From contig NZ_OY782498.1 in NCBI RefSeq assembly GCF_963677845.1, positions 382,001-446,000 on the forward strand: a stretch of 64,000 bases of DNA. Direction: 5' to 3'. The DNA is from an uncultured Pseudodesulfovibrio sp. (GTDB lineage Bacteria > Desulfobacterota > Desulfovibrionia > Desulfovibrionales > Desulfovibrionaceae). The notes beneath the pieces were generated by a model that was not told where the DNA came from, did not search any database, and saw only the letters and a program-made list of their open reading frames with translations. The position numbers and the translations under genes were made by a program. Below are positions 14,864-23,120 of the stretch, piece after piece (the first letter of the stretch is position 1; every line of letters starts with the position of its first letter).

Positions 14864-15727
14864 ATGTCTTTTTGTAAATCGAAAATTATGTATGTGAGTT
14901 TGCTCTTTGTCGTAGCCATGATGATCACTGCCTTGGGCGTTGACATTGCGTCGGCTCATTCAATGTTTATTCAATCCGGTCGCCACAGGGTGGATGAGGG
15001 AAAGAAAACACCGCTCTTTTTTTGTTATGGACATCATTTTCCTGTAGATGACGGTGTGCGTCGGAATAAGCTTGCATCGGTGAATGTTTTTGATCCGTCC
15101 GGGCAGGCAACCGCAATTCAGCTGCGCGATGAAACCTGTCTGCATTCTTACATGGTCGAGTACGACAAGCCCGGTGTCTATGTGTTGGCCGCAGAGACCA
15201 ATCCCGGTTTTTATACCAAGTGGGTAGATAAAAAAGGGCGCAATCGCAGTACCATCAAACCCATGAGTGCGGTTGTGGACAAAGCTTCGAAAATTGAGAA
15301 ATCCCTGTATAGCAAACAGTATGCAAAGACATATGTTCGTTGTGGCGCTTCTGATGGACTCTATCAGGCCCATGTGGGACTGCCGCTTGAACTGGTTCCC
15401 ATGCAGGACCCGACAACATTGAAGCCTGGGGATGTCTTGTCCCTAAAAGTCTTTCGTGATGGTAAACGATACTTTGGTTCAGGATCCTGGGATGCCACCT
15501 ATGCGGGGTTTTCTACGGAATCAGAGGATCTGTATCATCCAAGAGCCACTGCATCCGGCGATACCATTAAGGTTTCCCTCGACCAACCGGGACGGTGGTT
15601 TATTCGGTATTTCATAAAGACCGACGCCACACCTGAAAACAAGGATAAATATCTGCAACAGAAGCAGACAGCCACACTTGTGATTCTCGTCCCTAACGAG
15701 CGCAAACAACCCGTGGCTCACCATTAG
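14864..15727 (+). CDS. DUF4198 family periplasmic protein
   Basis: 287 residues with a signal peptide (cleavage near ASAHS, leaving an N-terminal His). The GHHFPVDD motif parallels GHVVPMDD in the protein at 237..1124, so these two form one subgroup. The middle (GVYVLAAETNPGFYTKW) also aligns with YQVAAVSRDNFYSTY of that paralogue. A purine-rich GGGGG precedes the ATG at 14864; the longer frame upstream overlaps the Cys-rich gene and lacks a signal. It ends the metal ABC operon, before a large terminator. A role in periplasmic metal binding is likely but the ligand is unknown. Confidence 0.8.
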   Translation: MSFCKSKIMYVSLLFVVAMMITALGVDIASAHSMFIQSGRHRVDEGKKTPLFFCYGHHFPVDDGVRRNKLASVNVFDPSGQATAIQLRDETCLHSYMVEYDKPGVYVLAAETNPGFYTKWVDKKGRNRSTIKPMSAVVDKASKIEKSLYSKQYAKTYVRCGASDGLYQAHVGLPLELVPMQDPTTLKPGDVLSLKVFRDGKRYFGSGSWDATYAGFSTESEDLYHPRATASGDTIKVSLDQPGRWFIRYFIKTDATPENKDKYLQQKQTATLVILVPNERKQPVAHH

Positions 15728-15744
15728 GCATTTTATGTGACCTC

Positions 15745-15816
15745 AGGGCGTTTGGGGGATCGTTGGAGTGCGTCCTCGAACTCCAGTGGATAGGCGATCC
15801 CCCACGCCCTTTTTGA
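15745..15816 (+). terminator. Large two-tier intrinsic terminator
   Basis: The outer arms (AGGGCGT plus GGGGGATCG, around 15745-15762) pair with CGATCCCCC plus ACGCCCT (15794-15810). An inner hairpin (TGGAG with CTCCA) lies between them, and five Ts follow. It closes the metal ABC operon. It is much longer than a normal terminator. Confidence 0.75.
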
Positions 15817-15913
15817 GTCTCTTTTTACATATTTTTCTTCCGTTTCTTATTTGAGATCCGGGGTCATTTGTGAACTATAAGATTCTCAAATCATTTGGGA
15901 ATTTATCTCGATA

Positions 15914-15943
15914 TTGATACGGTGTTGCAGTTTCTCGTATATA
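15914..15943 (+). promoter_or_regulatory. Sigma-70-type promoter with overlapping Fur half-site
   Basis: TTGATA (15914-15919), an 18-base spacer and TATATA (15938-15943). The -35 is inside GATATTGATA, nine of ten matches to a Fur half-box; the other half is poor. It probably drives the barrel gene at 16097. Confidence 0.5.
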
Positions 15944-16096
15944 CTACTTCTGCGGTATTAAATTAATATAAATTAATGTGTTGACGATATCTTTTTTTAT
16001 TGGTTATGCACCGTCACTGCATTGAAAATGAATTTCATAATCAACGATTCGTTCGGGATTGGGAAGGCCGACGAGAACAGAAAAGGGGAGGTCGTT

Positions 16097-17140
16097 TTGA
16101 AACGCCTTTTGGCTATTATGGCAGTTGTGACATGTTTAACTTTTGGTGAAGGGCTTCCTTCGGCGCATGCTGGACCTGTTATGGGCGGCGGAAGTGATTC
16201 CGAGGCAACCCTGAAGGACAGGCCCGATACAAAACCTGTCAAGTGCGTGGGCTTGATCAACATGTCAAACGGGATAGTTCTCCCTAAAGGGAAAGTAACC
16301 GCCAGTGTTAAATATCGGTACGTTCACAAAGATTCTTTGTATGACGGAAGCGAGGAAAAGCATGGTAATTACGGGGGGAAATACGACCGTGTAAATCAAG
16401 GATTGCAGTTTACGGCTAAAGCCGGACTGTTTGAAGATTTTGAAGCCCGCGTTATGGTTCCGTTTTGGGATAAGGAGCTTAAACGCAAGGCTGGCAATCC
16501 TCCCACATCCACAGGGACCGATTCGGTCAGTGGTTTGGGTGATGTGGTGGTTATGGGCCGGTACGCACTCATGAGTCAGCGGAAAGGCGATTGGATGAGT
16601 GTGGCTTTGGGCGCAGGATTAAAGTTGCCTACGGGCGATGCAGATCATGAAAATGATTTTCCGTTTTCCAATGCGCACAAGTACCTTGGGCCGGGCGGTC
16701 AGCTTGGTACCGGGTCCTGGGATCCAAAGTTTGAGTTGGGTTTGACCAAATTTGTAGATCGGTCACGATTCGACATGCATTTTATGTACACCATTCCCGG
16801 TGATGGTGCGCATGGCTCTCGTAAGGGTAAACAATTCAAGTATAATTTCGGATATGGGTATGCCCTGAATAAGTATTTCGACCTTGAACTCGAATTGAAT
16901 GGCGTCGAACAAGAGCGTCATCGTTACGACAACGAAATTGCCAAATCAACAGGTGGGCACACCATTTACATTACCCCCGGTATTCATTGGAAGATGGCTG
17001 AGAAATGCCATTTGTCATTGGGTGTCCCCGTGGTCGTCTACCGTGATCTCAATGGTTACTCAGCCAACCCAGATCGCAACAGCCGGTATGGGCTGGGTGA
17101 AGACTTTCAGGTTGTGACCCGTCTTGCTTTCAGCTTCTAA
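16097..17140 (+). CDS. Outer-membrane beta-barrel protein (transporter-like, PF13557 type)
   Basis: About 347 residues. The start chosen is a TTG with GGGGAGG five bases upstream, which begins a standard signal peptide (cleavage near SAHAG). Alternative starts at 16022 and 16028 would place a polar stretch before the signal. The mature part alternates polar and hydrophobic residues as barrel strands and ends in Phe (TRLAFSF). Segments such as GLGDVVVMGRYALM and GAGLKLPTGDADH fit the phenol-degradation-like outer-membrane transporter family. It stands alone with a binding-protein gene 16 bases downstream, suggesting a two-part uptake path for an iron or organic ligand. Confidence 0.72.
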   Translation: MKRLLAIMAVVTCLTFGEGLPSAHAGPVMGGGSDSEATLKDRPDTKPVKCVGLINMSNGIVLPKGKVTASVKYRYVHKDSLYDGSEEKHGNYGGKYDRVNQGLQFTAKAGLFEDFEARVMVPFWDKELKRKAGNPPTSTGTDSVSGLGDVVVMGRYALMSQRKGDWMSVALGAGLKLPTGDADHENDFPFSNAHKYLGPGGQLGTGSWDPKFELGLTKFVDRSRFDMHFMYTIPGDGAHGSRKGKQFKYNFGYGYALNKYFDLELELNGVEQERHRYDNEIAKSTGGHTIYITPGIHWKMAEKCHLSLGVPVVVYRDLNGYSANPDRNSRYGLGEDFQVVTRLAFSF

Positions 17141-17156
17141 TTATTTGGAGATAAAA

Positions 17157-18119
17157 ATGAAAAAAATACGTTTGCTTTTGATTGTAACATGCCTGTCCTG
17201 CATGGCGATTCTCTTTGGATTGACCTGCGCCAATGCCACTCCGTACAAAGCGCCGGAGAAGATCAAGGCCGTTATGGTCGGTGACAGGTTGGTGGATGTG
17301 GCCTTGAAGCTTGGTGTTGTCGCAGAAGGGATGGCTGTGCGAGCATCCATGTGGCCCAAAGCCGATGAGATCAAAATGGCTTCTCAGCTTTTGGGATGCC
17401 CTAATTATGTAACGGTCAAACATCCTGAGACCATTGCCAATTTCATGAAGGAGCGGGGCATTACTCGGCTCATCTTGGAAAAAAGCGTTAAGTTTTGTTT
17501 GTACAAGAAAAAAGTGAATCCTGTGAAAGTGGCTGAGTTGGTCAAGGATGTCCCCGGTATCACCATTGAGTATGTGGATTTCAGCAGTGGCGTCGTCCCT
17601 GCCATCTCACAGATTGCCGAGTTGTTTGGTAAGCAGGAGCAGGGACATCAAGTGGCTGCCTCGTATGCAAAAGCCATGAAGAAGGTCGAAGCTTCTTTGA
17701 CCAAGCAGAAAACCGGCAAACGAGTTCTCGTACTCAACGGCCATTATCTCGCATCGGGTAAAACCTTTATCCGCGTGGAAGCTCCTGGTGGTTATTCTGA
17801 TCAGTACATCCTGAATCCGCTTGGGTGCAAAAACGTGGCAGAAGCCATGATGACCGACACGATGAAGGTCAGCAAAGGCCATGTCTCTGGTGGGCGTTTG
17901 GGTTGGTTAGACAAGGTTAAACCTGACGTGATCGTTGCCACAGGTGACGGATTTGCCGTGCAACTGGCACTGCACAAGGCTTTGCAGAAGAATCCGGCTT
18001 TGGCTGATGTCCCGGCCATCAAAACCGGTTCGGTGTATTCGCTGCCTTTTTATGGTGATTCCAGTGTCCTTGAGTATCCGCAGATATTCAAGCAGTGGAG
18101 TGCCGCTTTAGGGCAGTAA
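17157..18119 (+). CDS. Periplasmic binding protein, BtuF/FepB-like (orphan)
   Basis: 320 residues with a signal peptide (MKKIRLLLIVTCLSCMAILF). The fold is that of cluster A-II binding proteins for siderophores, haem or cobalamin: IKAVMVGDRLVDVALKLG at the start, KPDVIVATGDGFAVQLAL in the second lobe and a C-terminal helix with YPQIFKQWSAAL. No permease or ATPase is adjacent, so it must borrow a transporter or act differently. TTGGAG lies before the ATG. It forms a two-gene unit with the upstream outer-membrane barrel and ends at a good terminator. Confidence 0.78.
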   Translation: MKKIRLLLIVTCLSCMAILFGLTCANATPYKAPEKIKAVMVGDRLVDVALKLGVVAEGMAVRASMWPKADEIKMASQLLGCPNYVTVKHPETIANFMKERGITRLILEKSVKFCLYKKKVNPVKVAELVKDVPGITIEYVDFSSGVVPAISQIAELFGKQEQGHQVAASYAKAMKKVEASLTKQKTGKRVLVLNGHYLASGKTFIRVEAPGGYSDQYILNPLGCKNVAEAMMTDTMKVSKGHVSGGRLGWLDKVKPDVIVATGDGFAVQLALHKALQKNPALADVPAIKTGSVYSLPFYGDSSVLEYPQIFKQWSAALGQ

Positions 18120-18147
18120 CTTCAAAGACTCCTGACGACGATACTCA

Positions 18148-18183
18148 AGAGGGACTGTATGTAATTGCAGTCCCTCTTTTTTT
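18148..18183 (+). terminator. Rho-independent terminator
   Basis: AGAGGGACTG (18148-18157) pairs perfectly with CAGTCCCTCT (18168-18177), followed by Ts. It separates the orphan binding protein gene from the convergent hydF. Confidence 0.88.
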
Positions 18184-18200
18184 CTCGTTTGAAAGAGAAT

Positions 18201-19403
18201 TTACAGCGCAAATGGTGTGAGAATCCTCTCAAGTACTCCCTGTACTTTGGAGATGGCTACGCCGTAGTTGGTCACTGGAACTCCACGGCGCGAACATTCA
18301 TTCATGCGGCGTAGCATCTCGGTCCGGTTTAACATGCAGGCACCGCAGTGGATAGCGAGTTTGAATCGTTCCAAATCTTCAGGGAAGTCGTGGCCTGAAT
18401 AGGTCTCGAAGTTCAGGTTTTTCCCTGTGTATTGTGTGACCCAGTGCGGAATTTTGATCCGGCCTATGTCATCTTCCACCGGATGATGGGAACAGGCTTC
18501 GCCGATGAGTATTGTGTCACCTTCACTCAGGGTATCAATGGCTTTCGCGCCATGCACAAGTGTTGGAAGGTCTCCTTTGTAACGGGCGAACAGGGTCGAA
18601 AAAGTGGTCAATGGGACATCGGTCGGGACGACTTTGGCCACATTGTGTACGACTTGTGAATCCGTGATAACCAGTGCGGGTTTGTGGTTCAGGCCGGACA
18701 AAGCCTCTTCGAGTTCTGATTCCTTGGTGGTTAACGCCAAAGCGTCACCGTCTAGGATCTCTCGCAAGATTTGCACCTGAGGCAGGATGAGCCGTCCTTT
18801 GGGAGCGGAAAGGTCTATCGGCACGACGCAGACGACCCATTCCCCTTTTTTGAAGAGGTCGCCAGCCAGTACCGGGTCACGCTTCATTTCCGGCGGTGCG
18901 ATGTCGATGATCGCCTGTTTTATTTCGTCGATATTTGTTTCGTCTTTGGCCGAGGTGGTCAGGAACCGAAATCCCTTTTTTTGACAGTATGCGCGATCTT
19001 CGGCTGATGGTTCCCTGATGTCACTTTTGTTGAAAGCGATGATGAATGGGATGTCCAGTTCGATGATGTCTTCGATTATTTTCAGTTCATGTGGCGTGAG
19101 CCCTGCCTCGCCGACAACGACTATTGCCACATCCGAACGCCAGAGGACTTTTCGTGTTGCCTTGATTCGCAACTCCCCAAGTTCGCCAGAGTCATCGAGT
19201 CCGGCTGTGTCGTAGAATGTGACAGGGCCGAGCGGAAGCAATTCGTAATGCTTGGCAACCGGGTCCGTTGTCGTCCCCGGCATATCCGAGACAATGGCTA
19301 TTTTTTGATCCGTTATGGCGTTAACCAGTGATGACTTGCCTGCATTCCTTTGTCCGGCGAGGGTTATGACCAGTCGTATTCCGCGGGGTGCTTTGTTGGA
19401 CAT
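18201..19403 (-). CDS. hydF: [FeFe]-hydrogenase maturation GTPase HydF
   Basis: 400 residues. The GTPase domain has G1 GQRNAGKSS, G3 DTAGLDD and G4 NKSD. The C-terminal [4Fe-4S] ligands are CSHH near residue 300 and HCGAC about 50 residues later, the CxH...HCxxC pattern of HydF. HydF is the scaffold on which HydE and HydG build the 2Fe subcluster before transfer to HydA. The ATG at 19403 follows AAGGAG. It lies inside the end of hydE: the two genes overlap by 83 bases in different frames, an unusually long overlap. It is last in the maturation operon. Confidence 0.96.
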   Translation of the reverse strand: MSNKAPRGIRLVITLAGQRNAGKSSLVNAITDQKIAIVSDMPGTTTDPVAKHYELLPLGPVTFYDTAGLDDSGELGELRIKATRKVLWRSDVAIVVVGEAGLTPHELKIIEDIIELDIPFIIAFNKSDIREPSAEDRAYCQKKGFRFLTTSAKDETNIDEIKQAIIDIAPPEMKRDPVLAGDLFKKGEWVVCVVPIDLSAPKGRLILPQVQILREILDGDALALTTKESELEEALSGLNHKPALVITDSQVVHNVAKVVPTDVPLTTFSTLFARYKGDLPTLVHGAKAIDTLSEGDTILIGEACSHHPVEDDIGRIKIPHWVTQYTGKNLNFETYSGHDFPEDLERFKLAIHCGACMLNRTEMLRRMNECSRRGVPVTNYGVAISKVQGVLERILTPFAL

Positions 19404-20400
19404 TGTTTCTCCTTGGAGAGAATCCTTTGGATGATGACGGCACAAGGCCGAGGGAGCGGATCATGCTTTTGGCATGTGTCAGAGAATCCGTGATATCAAT
19501 GTTCGATGCGTTTTTTCCGGGATAGATGGTGTAATCTGCGCGATGGTCCTCCGGGGTCATGGAGGGCATGATGACATTGCATCCACGAGTCAGTGCAAGC
19601 CTTTGAGACTCGGGTTTCAAAGCGCTCAAGGCTGATGTAGCCGGGATGTTGGCGTGTGGATTGAGGATACGCAAGATGGCCGTCACCCTGTGTGATAACT
19701 CAATGCTGCCGGGTGCAACCTGTGCCAGTGGTGTTTGAGGATGCGGAATGAATGGGCCGACAGCGATCATGTCCAGGTCGAGGGCAGTGAGGAACAGAAT
19801 GTCTTGGAGCGTGGAAATGAGGTTTGAGTCAGGGAGGTCGGTGATAACACCCGATCCAACTTCATAGCCGAGATGCCGGAGGGATTCGACTCTATGCAAT
19901 CTTGACGAAAACTCCTCGCCATCCCTGAGTCGTTTGTAAAGACGTGGGTTGGTGGTCTCCAGCTTGAGCAGACAGCGGTCTGCTCCACACTCGCGCCAGA
20001 ATGCATATTCATCCATACCCCGGTCGCCTAATGAGAGCGTTACTGCCACGTCGTGCCGATCTTTGATCTCTTTGATCAGCGTACCAATGGATTGAGTGGA
20101 GTAGCTGAAATCGTCGCCAGACTGGAGCACGATGGTTCCCGCATCTTGGGAAACGGCCATTGAAGCGGCGTTTAATATGGTCTCATTTCCCATCCGGTAA
20201 CGGGTTATTCCCTTATTGGGAGCACGCAGACCGCAATAGTGGCATTTCTTATTGCAGACGTTGGAAAATTCAATGATGGCACGAAGGAATATTTCGTTAC
20301 CAAACTCCTGTGATTGAGTCGCGTTGGCGCGTCCAAAGAGTTCTTTGTCATCTGCGCCTGTGAGGTGTGTGAGAATGTCGTGTTCTTTTAAGGTGTACAT
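19321..20400 (-). CDS. hydE: [FeFe]-hydrogenase maturation radical SAM enzyme HydE
   Basis: 359 residues. The radical SAM cluster motif is CNKKCHYCG (CX3CX2C, near residue 50). TIVLQSGDDFSY and LLKLETTNPRLYKRLR are typical of HydE. HydE acts in assembly of the H-cluster 2Fe unit together with HydG and HydF. The last 27 residues, rich in Arg, Asn and Thr, lie wholly within the hydF reading region and look like a frame-shadow extension rather than a conserved domain. The ATG at 20400 overlaps the preceding gene by 13 bases and has only a weak ribosome site. Confidence 0.95.
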   Translation of the reverse strand: MYTLKEHDILTHLTGADDKELFGRANATQSQEFGNEIFLRAIIEFSNVCNKKCHYCGLRAPNKGITRYRMGNETILNAASMAVSQDAGTIVLQSGDDFSYSTQSIGTLIKEIKDRHDVAVTLSLGDRGMDEYAFWRECGADRCLLKLETTNPRLYKRLRDGEEFSSRLHRVESLRHLGYEVGSGVITDLPDSNLISTLQDILFLTALDLDMIAVGPFIPHPQTPLAQVAPGSIELSHRVTAILRILNPHANIPATSALSALKPESQRLALTRGCNVIMPSMTPEDHRADYTIYPGKNASNIDITDSLTHAKSMIRSLGLVPSSSKGFSPRRNNVQQSTPRNTTGHNPRRTKECRQVITG

Positions 20401-20981
20401 CGTGTCCGTGGGGTAAGGGTTGTATTCATTGCTCGGACACATTCGTTGATGAGTCGAAACGAGGCGATTTCTTCATTCGTGGCATTGGTCGGAGCCTTGC
20501 CTGTTTGGGTCCACTCCAACAGCTTTTCGACGTCCGTATTGATTTTACCCCAGAAACCATGGGGGGCGTGTTCTCCAGCATGCGCGTATTGACCGAATAC
20601 GATCGTGTTGTCGGCAACGATTATGGGAAGACAGGGCAGTCTGCGGGCTGGGTGGAGATGGATTTTGTCAGGATGTTGTGCAGCCAGTTTTGTCAGGAAT
20701 TGGTGCGATGATGCGATTTCATCGGTAATTCCCTGAATGGATATGCCGAATCTGAGTGCCTTGAGAAAGGAGAATGTCCATTTTGAACCGTGCTCAGGAT
20801 CAATGGTGATGATATCCAATCGTTTAAATTCCGGTTTACGGATGGCTGTCTTGAGGCCGTTGCGATGGGCTTTTGACTTTGCAAACGCGCCATATACGGC
20901 TGCATGGAGGATGATTCTCCTTTTTGCAGCAGCAAACAGTCCCGGCGTGTTCAATGCGTCGATTCCTGCGACGATTTCCAT
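20388..20981 (-). CDS. Unknown protein inside the hydrogenase maturation operon
   Basis: 197 residues, not recognised. There is no signal peptide or membrane helix. The pattern RIILHAAVYGAFAKSKAHRNGL followed by DIITIDPEHGSKW and PIIVADNTIVFGQY is loosely like a phospholipase D-type alpha/beta fold, but no HKD motif is seen. GTGAGGTG precedes the ATG. It lies between hydG and hydE, overlapping hydE by 13 bases, so it is coexpressed with the maturases and may assist them. The 233 bases between it and hydG hold only a possible 21-codon reading frame that ends in its ribosome site. Confidence 0.65.
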   Translation of the reverse strand: MEIVAGIDALNTPGLFAAAKRRIILHAAVYGAFAKSKAHRNGLKTAIRKPEFKRLDIITIDPEHGSKWTFSFLKALRFGISIQGITDEIASSHQFLTKLAAQHPDKIHLHPARRLPCLPIIVADNTIVFGQYAHAGEHAPHGFWGKINTDVEKLLEWTQTGKAPTNATNEEIASFRLINECVRAMNTTLTPRTRCTP

Positions 20982-21214
20982 TTCTTTTTCACCTCACGGT
21001 ATGCGTTCGGTTGGCAATGACCTCGTCATTGAAAATTCCGAACTCGACCTCCATGTATGCTCTTGCGAAAGCGGCCCTCAAAAAGGGAAGGTGTGTGCCG
21101 CTTGCATCCTGCAGATGCAGTGATAGGCGCTGGCTATTTTTTTTGTTCGCCGATCACATCGCGTTTGCTTTGCATGGAGGAAGAGTCCGGGGTCTTCATC
21201 AATCGTTGTCTTGG

Positions 21215-22639
21215 TTAGAGATACAAGTCTCTTTCGCCTGTTTCGATACGGGTGAGCCTGTCCGTAAGTACTTTTTTCTGTTTGAGATCAGCGTATCCTT
21301 CAATTTCACGGGCAATGAGAGCTTCTCCCGCTTTTTTGGTCTCTTCGGAAGCGTAATCCATAAGGTATTCCTTGAAGGTGAGTATGCCATTTGGCAGACA
21401 GAAGTTCTGGATGAAGCCGGTTTTTGCCAGCTCCATGAAATGCTCACCTGTGCGGCCCAGGCGATAACAGGCTGTACACCAAGACGGGACATAGTCGTGT
21501 TCACCTGCGATGGAACGGATGACTTCATCCAGACTGCGACTGTCACCAACACAGAATTGCTGGACGCCGGGTCTGTCATATTCCGGGTCGCTGTATGCGC
21601 CGGGGTAGGTGCGGGAACCTGCGGAAATCTGAGAAACACCCATTTGCAAGAGTTCAGCTCGGAATTCGGCAGTTTCGCGGGTGGTCAGTATCAGGCCGGT
21701 ATACGGGACGGCTATGCGAAGGACGGCCACGATTTTTTTGAATTCATGGTCAGTGGTCGGATACGGCGGGTTGTAGGACATATCCGATCCAAGGGCTGGC
21801 TCCAGTCTCGGGAAGGAGATAGTGTGAGGCCCGACTCCCCAATCCCTTTCAAGCTGAAGGGCATGATGGAGAAGTCCCATAACTTCGTACGTGGTGTCAT
21901 ACAGTCCGAAAAGCGCCCCCATGCCAACATCGTCAATACCGGCCTCCTGAGCGCGGTGCATGGCGTGCAATCTCCACAGATAGTCCGTCTTGCGACCTGC
22001 CATGTGGACCTTTTCATATGTTGGTACGTGGTATGTTTCCTGAAAACACTGGTAGGTGCCGATGCCGACTTCATGCAGCGTTTTGAAGCCTTCAACATCC
22101 AGTGGCGCACAGTTGATATTGACCCGGCGGATTTCACCACTTTTTGCCGAGGTCACGGAGTAAACGTCGCGAACAGTCTGGGCAATCCACTCGGCATTGT
22201 ATTTGGGATGTTCGCCGTACACGAGCAGTAGGCGTTTGTGTCCTTGATCTTCCAGTACAGTCACTTCTTCATGGATTGCTTCGGGTGTGAGTGTCCTGCG
22301 CTCCAGATCGTTGTTAGTGGCTTTGAAACCGCAATAGGCACATTGATTGACACATTCATTTGAAATGTACAGAGGAGCGAAAAGCACCAGTCGGTTTCCG
22401 TAAATACCCTTTTTGATTGTCATGGCGGTTTGGAAGATTTCTTCATCCAATTCTTTGTTCGTGTTCTTTAACAGAACAGCTGCTTCAAACGGGGTGAGTC
22501 CTTTGCGCTCCACCCCTTTGGCAAGAATATCCCGGACCAGTCCCGGATCGGGGTTTTCCGCTTTTTCCATTTCGGAACGGATAACGGTATCGTCGATAAA
22601 ATTTTCCAAACCGGTGCCTAACGTACTGTCCTGTTTCAT
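21215..22639 (-). CDS. hydG: [FeFe]-hydrogenase maturation radical SAM enzyme HydG
   Basis: 474 residues, the usual HydG length. The radical SAM motif is CVNQCAYCG near residue 95, and the second cluster binding region near residue 385 has CTACYR with a third Cys in QNFC. HydG cleaves tyrosine to p-cresol and supplies CO and cyanide ligands as an Fe(CO)2(CN) synthon. It lies 17 bases downstream of the TM1266-type regulator. Both lie behind a structured leader. Confidence 0.97.
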   Translation of the reverse strand: MKQDSTLGTGLENFIDDTVIRSEMEKAENPDPGLVRDILAKGVERKGLTPFEAAVLLKNTNKELDEEIFQTAMTIKKGIYGNRLVLFAPLYISNECVNQCAYCGFKATNNDLERRTLTPEAIHEEVTVLEDQGHKRLLLVYGEHPKYNAEWIAQTVRDVYSVTSAKSGEIRRVNINCAPLDVEGFKTLHEVGIGTYQCFQETYHVPTYEKVHMAGRKTDYLWRLHAMHRAQEAGIDDVGMGALFGLYDTTYEVMGLLHHALQLERDWGVGPHTISFPRLEPALGSDMSYNPPYPTTDHEFKKIVAVLRIAVPYTGLILTTRETAEFRAELLQMGVSQISAGSRTYPGAYSDPEYDRPGVQQFCVGDSRSLDEVIRSIAGEHDYVPSWCTACYRLGRTGEHFMELAKTGFIQNFCLPNGILTFKEYLMDYASEETKKAGEALIAREIEGYADLKQKKVLTDRLTRIETGERDLYL

Positions 22640-22656
22640 GGCCCTTACTCCCTTGG

Positions 22657-22899
22657 TTATACCAATAGTGATTTGACTTGAACGCCATCGAGCATGCCGA
22701 GTTTGCCCGTCAGGGCTCCAACTTCGTCGGTGGTCGCTTCAATGATCAGATCGATGATGTTCACGCCTCTGTCTTTGAAAGGCAGGCCCATGCGTCCAAC
22801 GATAATTTCTCCATGGTCGCTGAGTATATCGTTTACCGCTGGGGCTGCTTTGAACCTGTCTTTGATGATGATGCCGATAATTCCCAATCGCTTTTCCAT
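22657..22899 (-). CDS. TM1266-family iron-only hydrogenase system regulator
   Basis: 80 residues with an ACT-like ferredoxin fold pattern: RLGIIGIIIKDR, the helix AAPAVNDILSDHG, IVGRMGLPFKDRGVNII and a final VQVKSLLV strand. This small protein is known from genomes with [FeFe]-hydrogenase and is named for genomic association; its ligand is unknown. The ATG at 22899 has AAAGGA upstream. It is the first gene of the maturation operon, directly behind the leader at 22943..23120. Confidence 0.88.
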   Translation of the reverse strand: MEKRLGIIGIIIKDRFKAAPAVNDILSDHGEIIVGRMGLPFKDRGVNIIDLIIEATTDEVGALTGKLGMLDGVQVKSLLV

Positions 22900-22942
22900 A
22901 CGAATTCCTTTTTCGGTCATTGATCTCACAGTGCAGGAGAAA

Positions 22943-23120
22943 GCCCGGCTTAGCACTTCCGGGCGATCTGCAGACGGGGGATAGGGGGGGAGCTTCAAGA
23001 TGTCGGTCTGCTTGTGGAAAGCGGGTAGAGTCTCGATGGCTCCACCCTGTGGTTCAGGCTAACCCTTACCGCAGGCAGATTTTCTCCGATTGGAGGTGTT
23101 CTGGAAAGAAGTGATAAGAG
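22943..23120 (-). promoter_or_regulatory. Structured 5' leader of the hydrogenase maturation operon (attenuator-like)
   Basis: Read on the minus strand, the 400-base gap before the first gene contains several nested helices. They include TCTGC with GCAGA enclosing GGTT/AACC and GGGT/ACCC hairpins, then, nearest the gene, GCCCGG (22959-22964) pairing with CCGGGC (22943-22948) followed by TTTCTCC. That order, aptamer-like folds then a terminator-like hairpin, fits a riboswitch or attenuator. It does not match the SAM, TPP, Moco or cobalamin consensus closely enough for me to name it. The part beyond 23120 is AT-rich and probably holds the promoter. Confidence 0.4.

Noticed and set aside
21115-21145. 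Short minus-strand frame of 12 codons between hydG and the next gene
   Set aside because: No clear ribosome site and too short to support.
20924-22231. 435-residue open frame on the plus strand opposite hydG
   Set aside because: It is the mirror of a confidently identified HydG gene; its translation has no domain and no ribosome site.
22965-23120. Cobalamin riboswitch before the hyd maturation operon
   Set aside because: A few bases resemble the GGTGAAAATC and B12-box landmarks, but spacing and core do not fit, unlike the clear example before metE.
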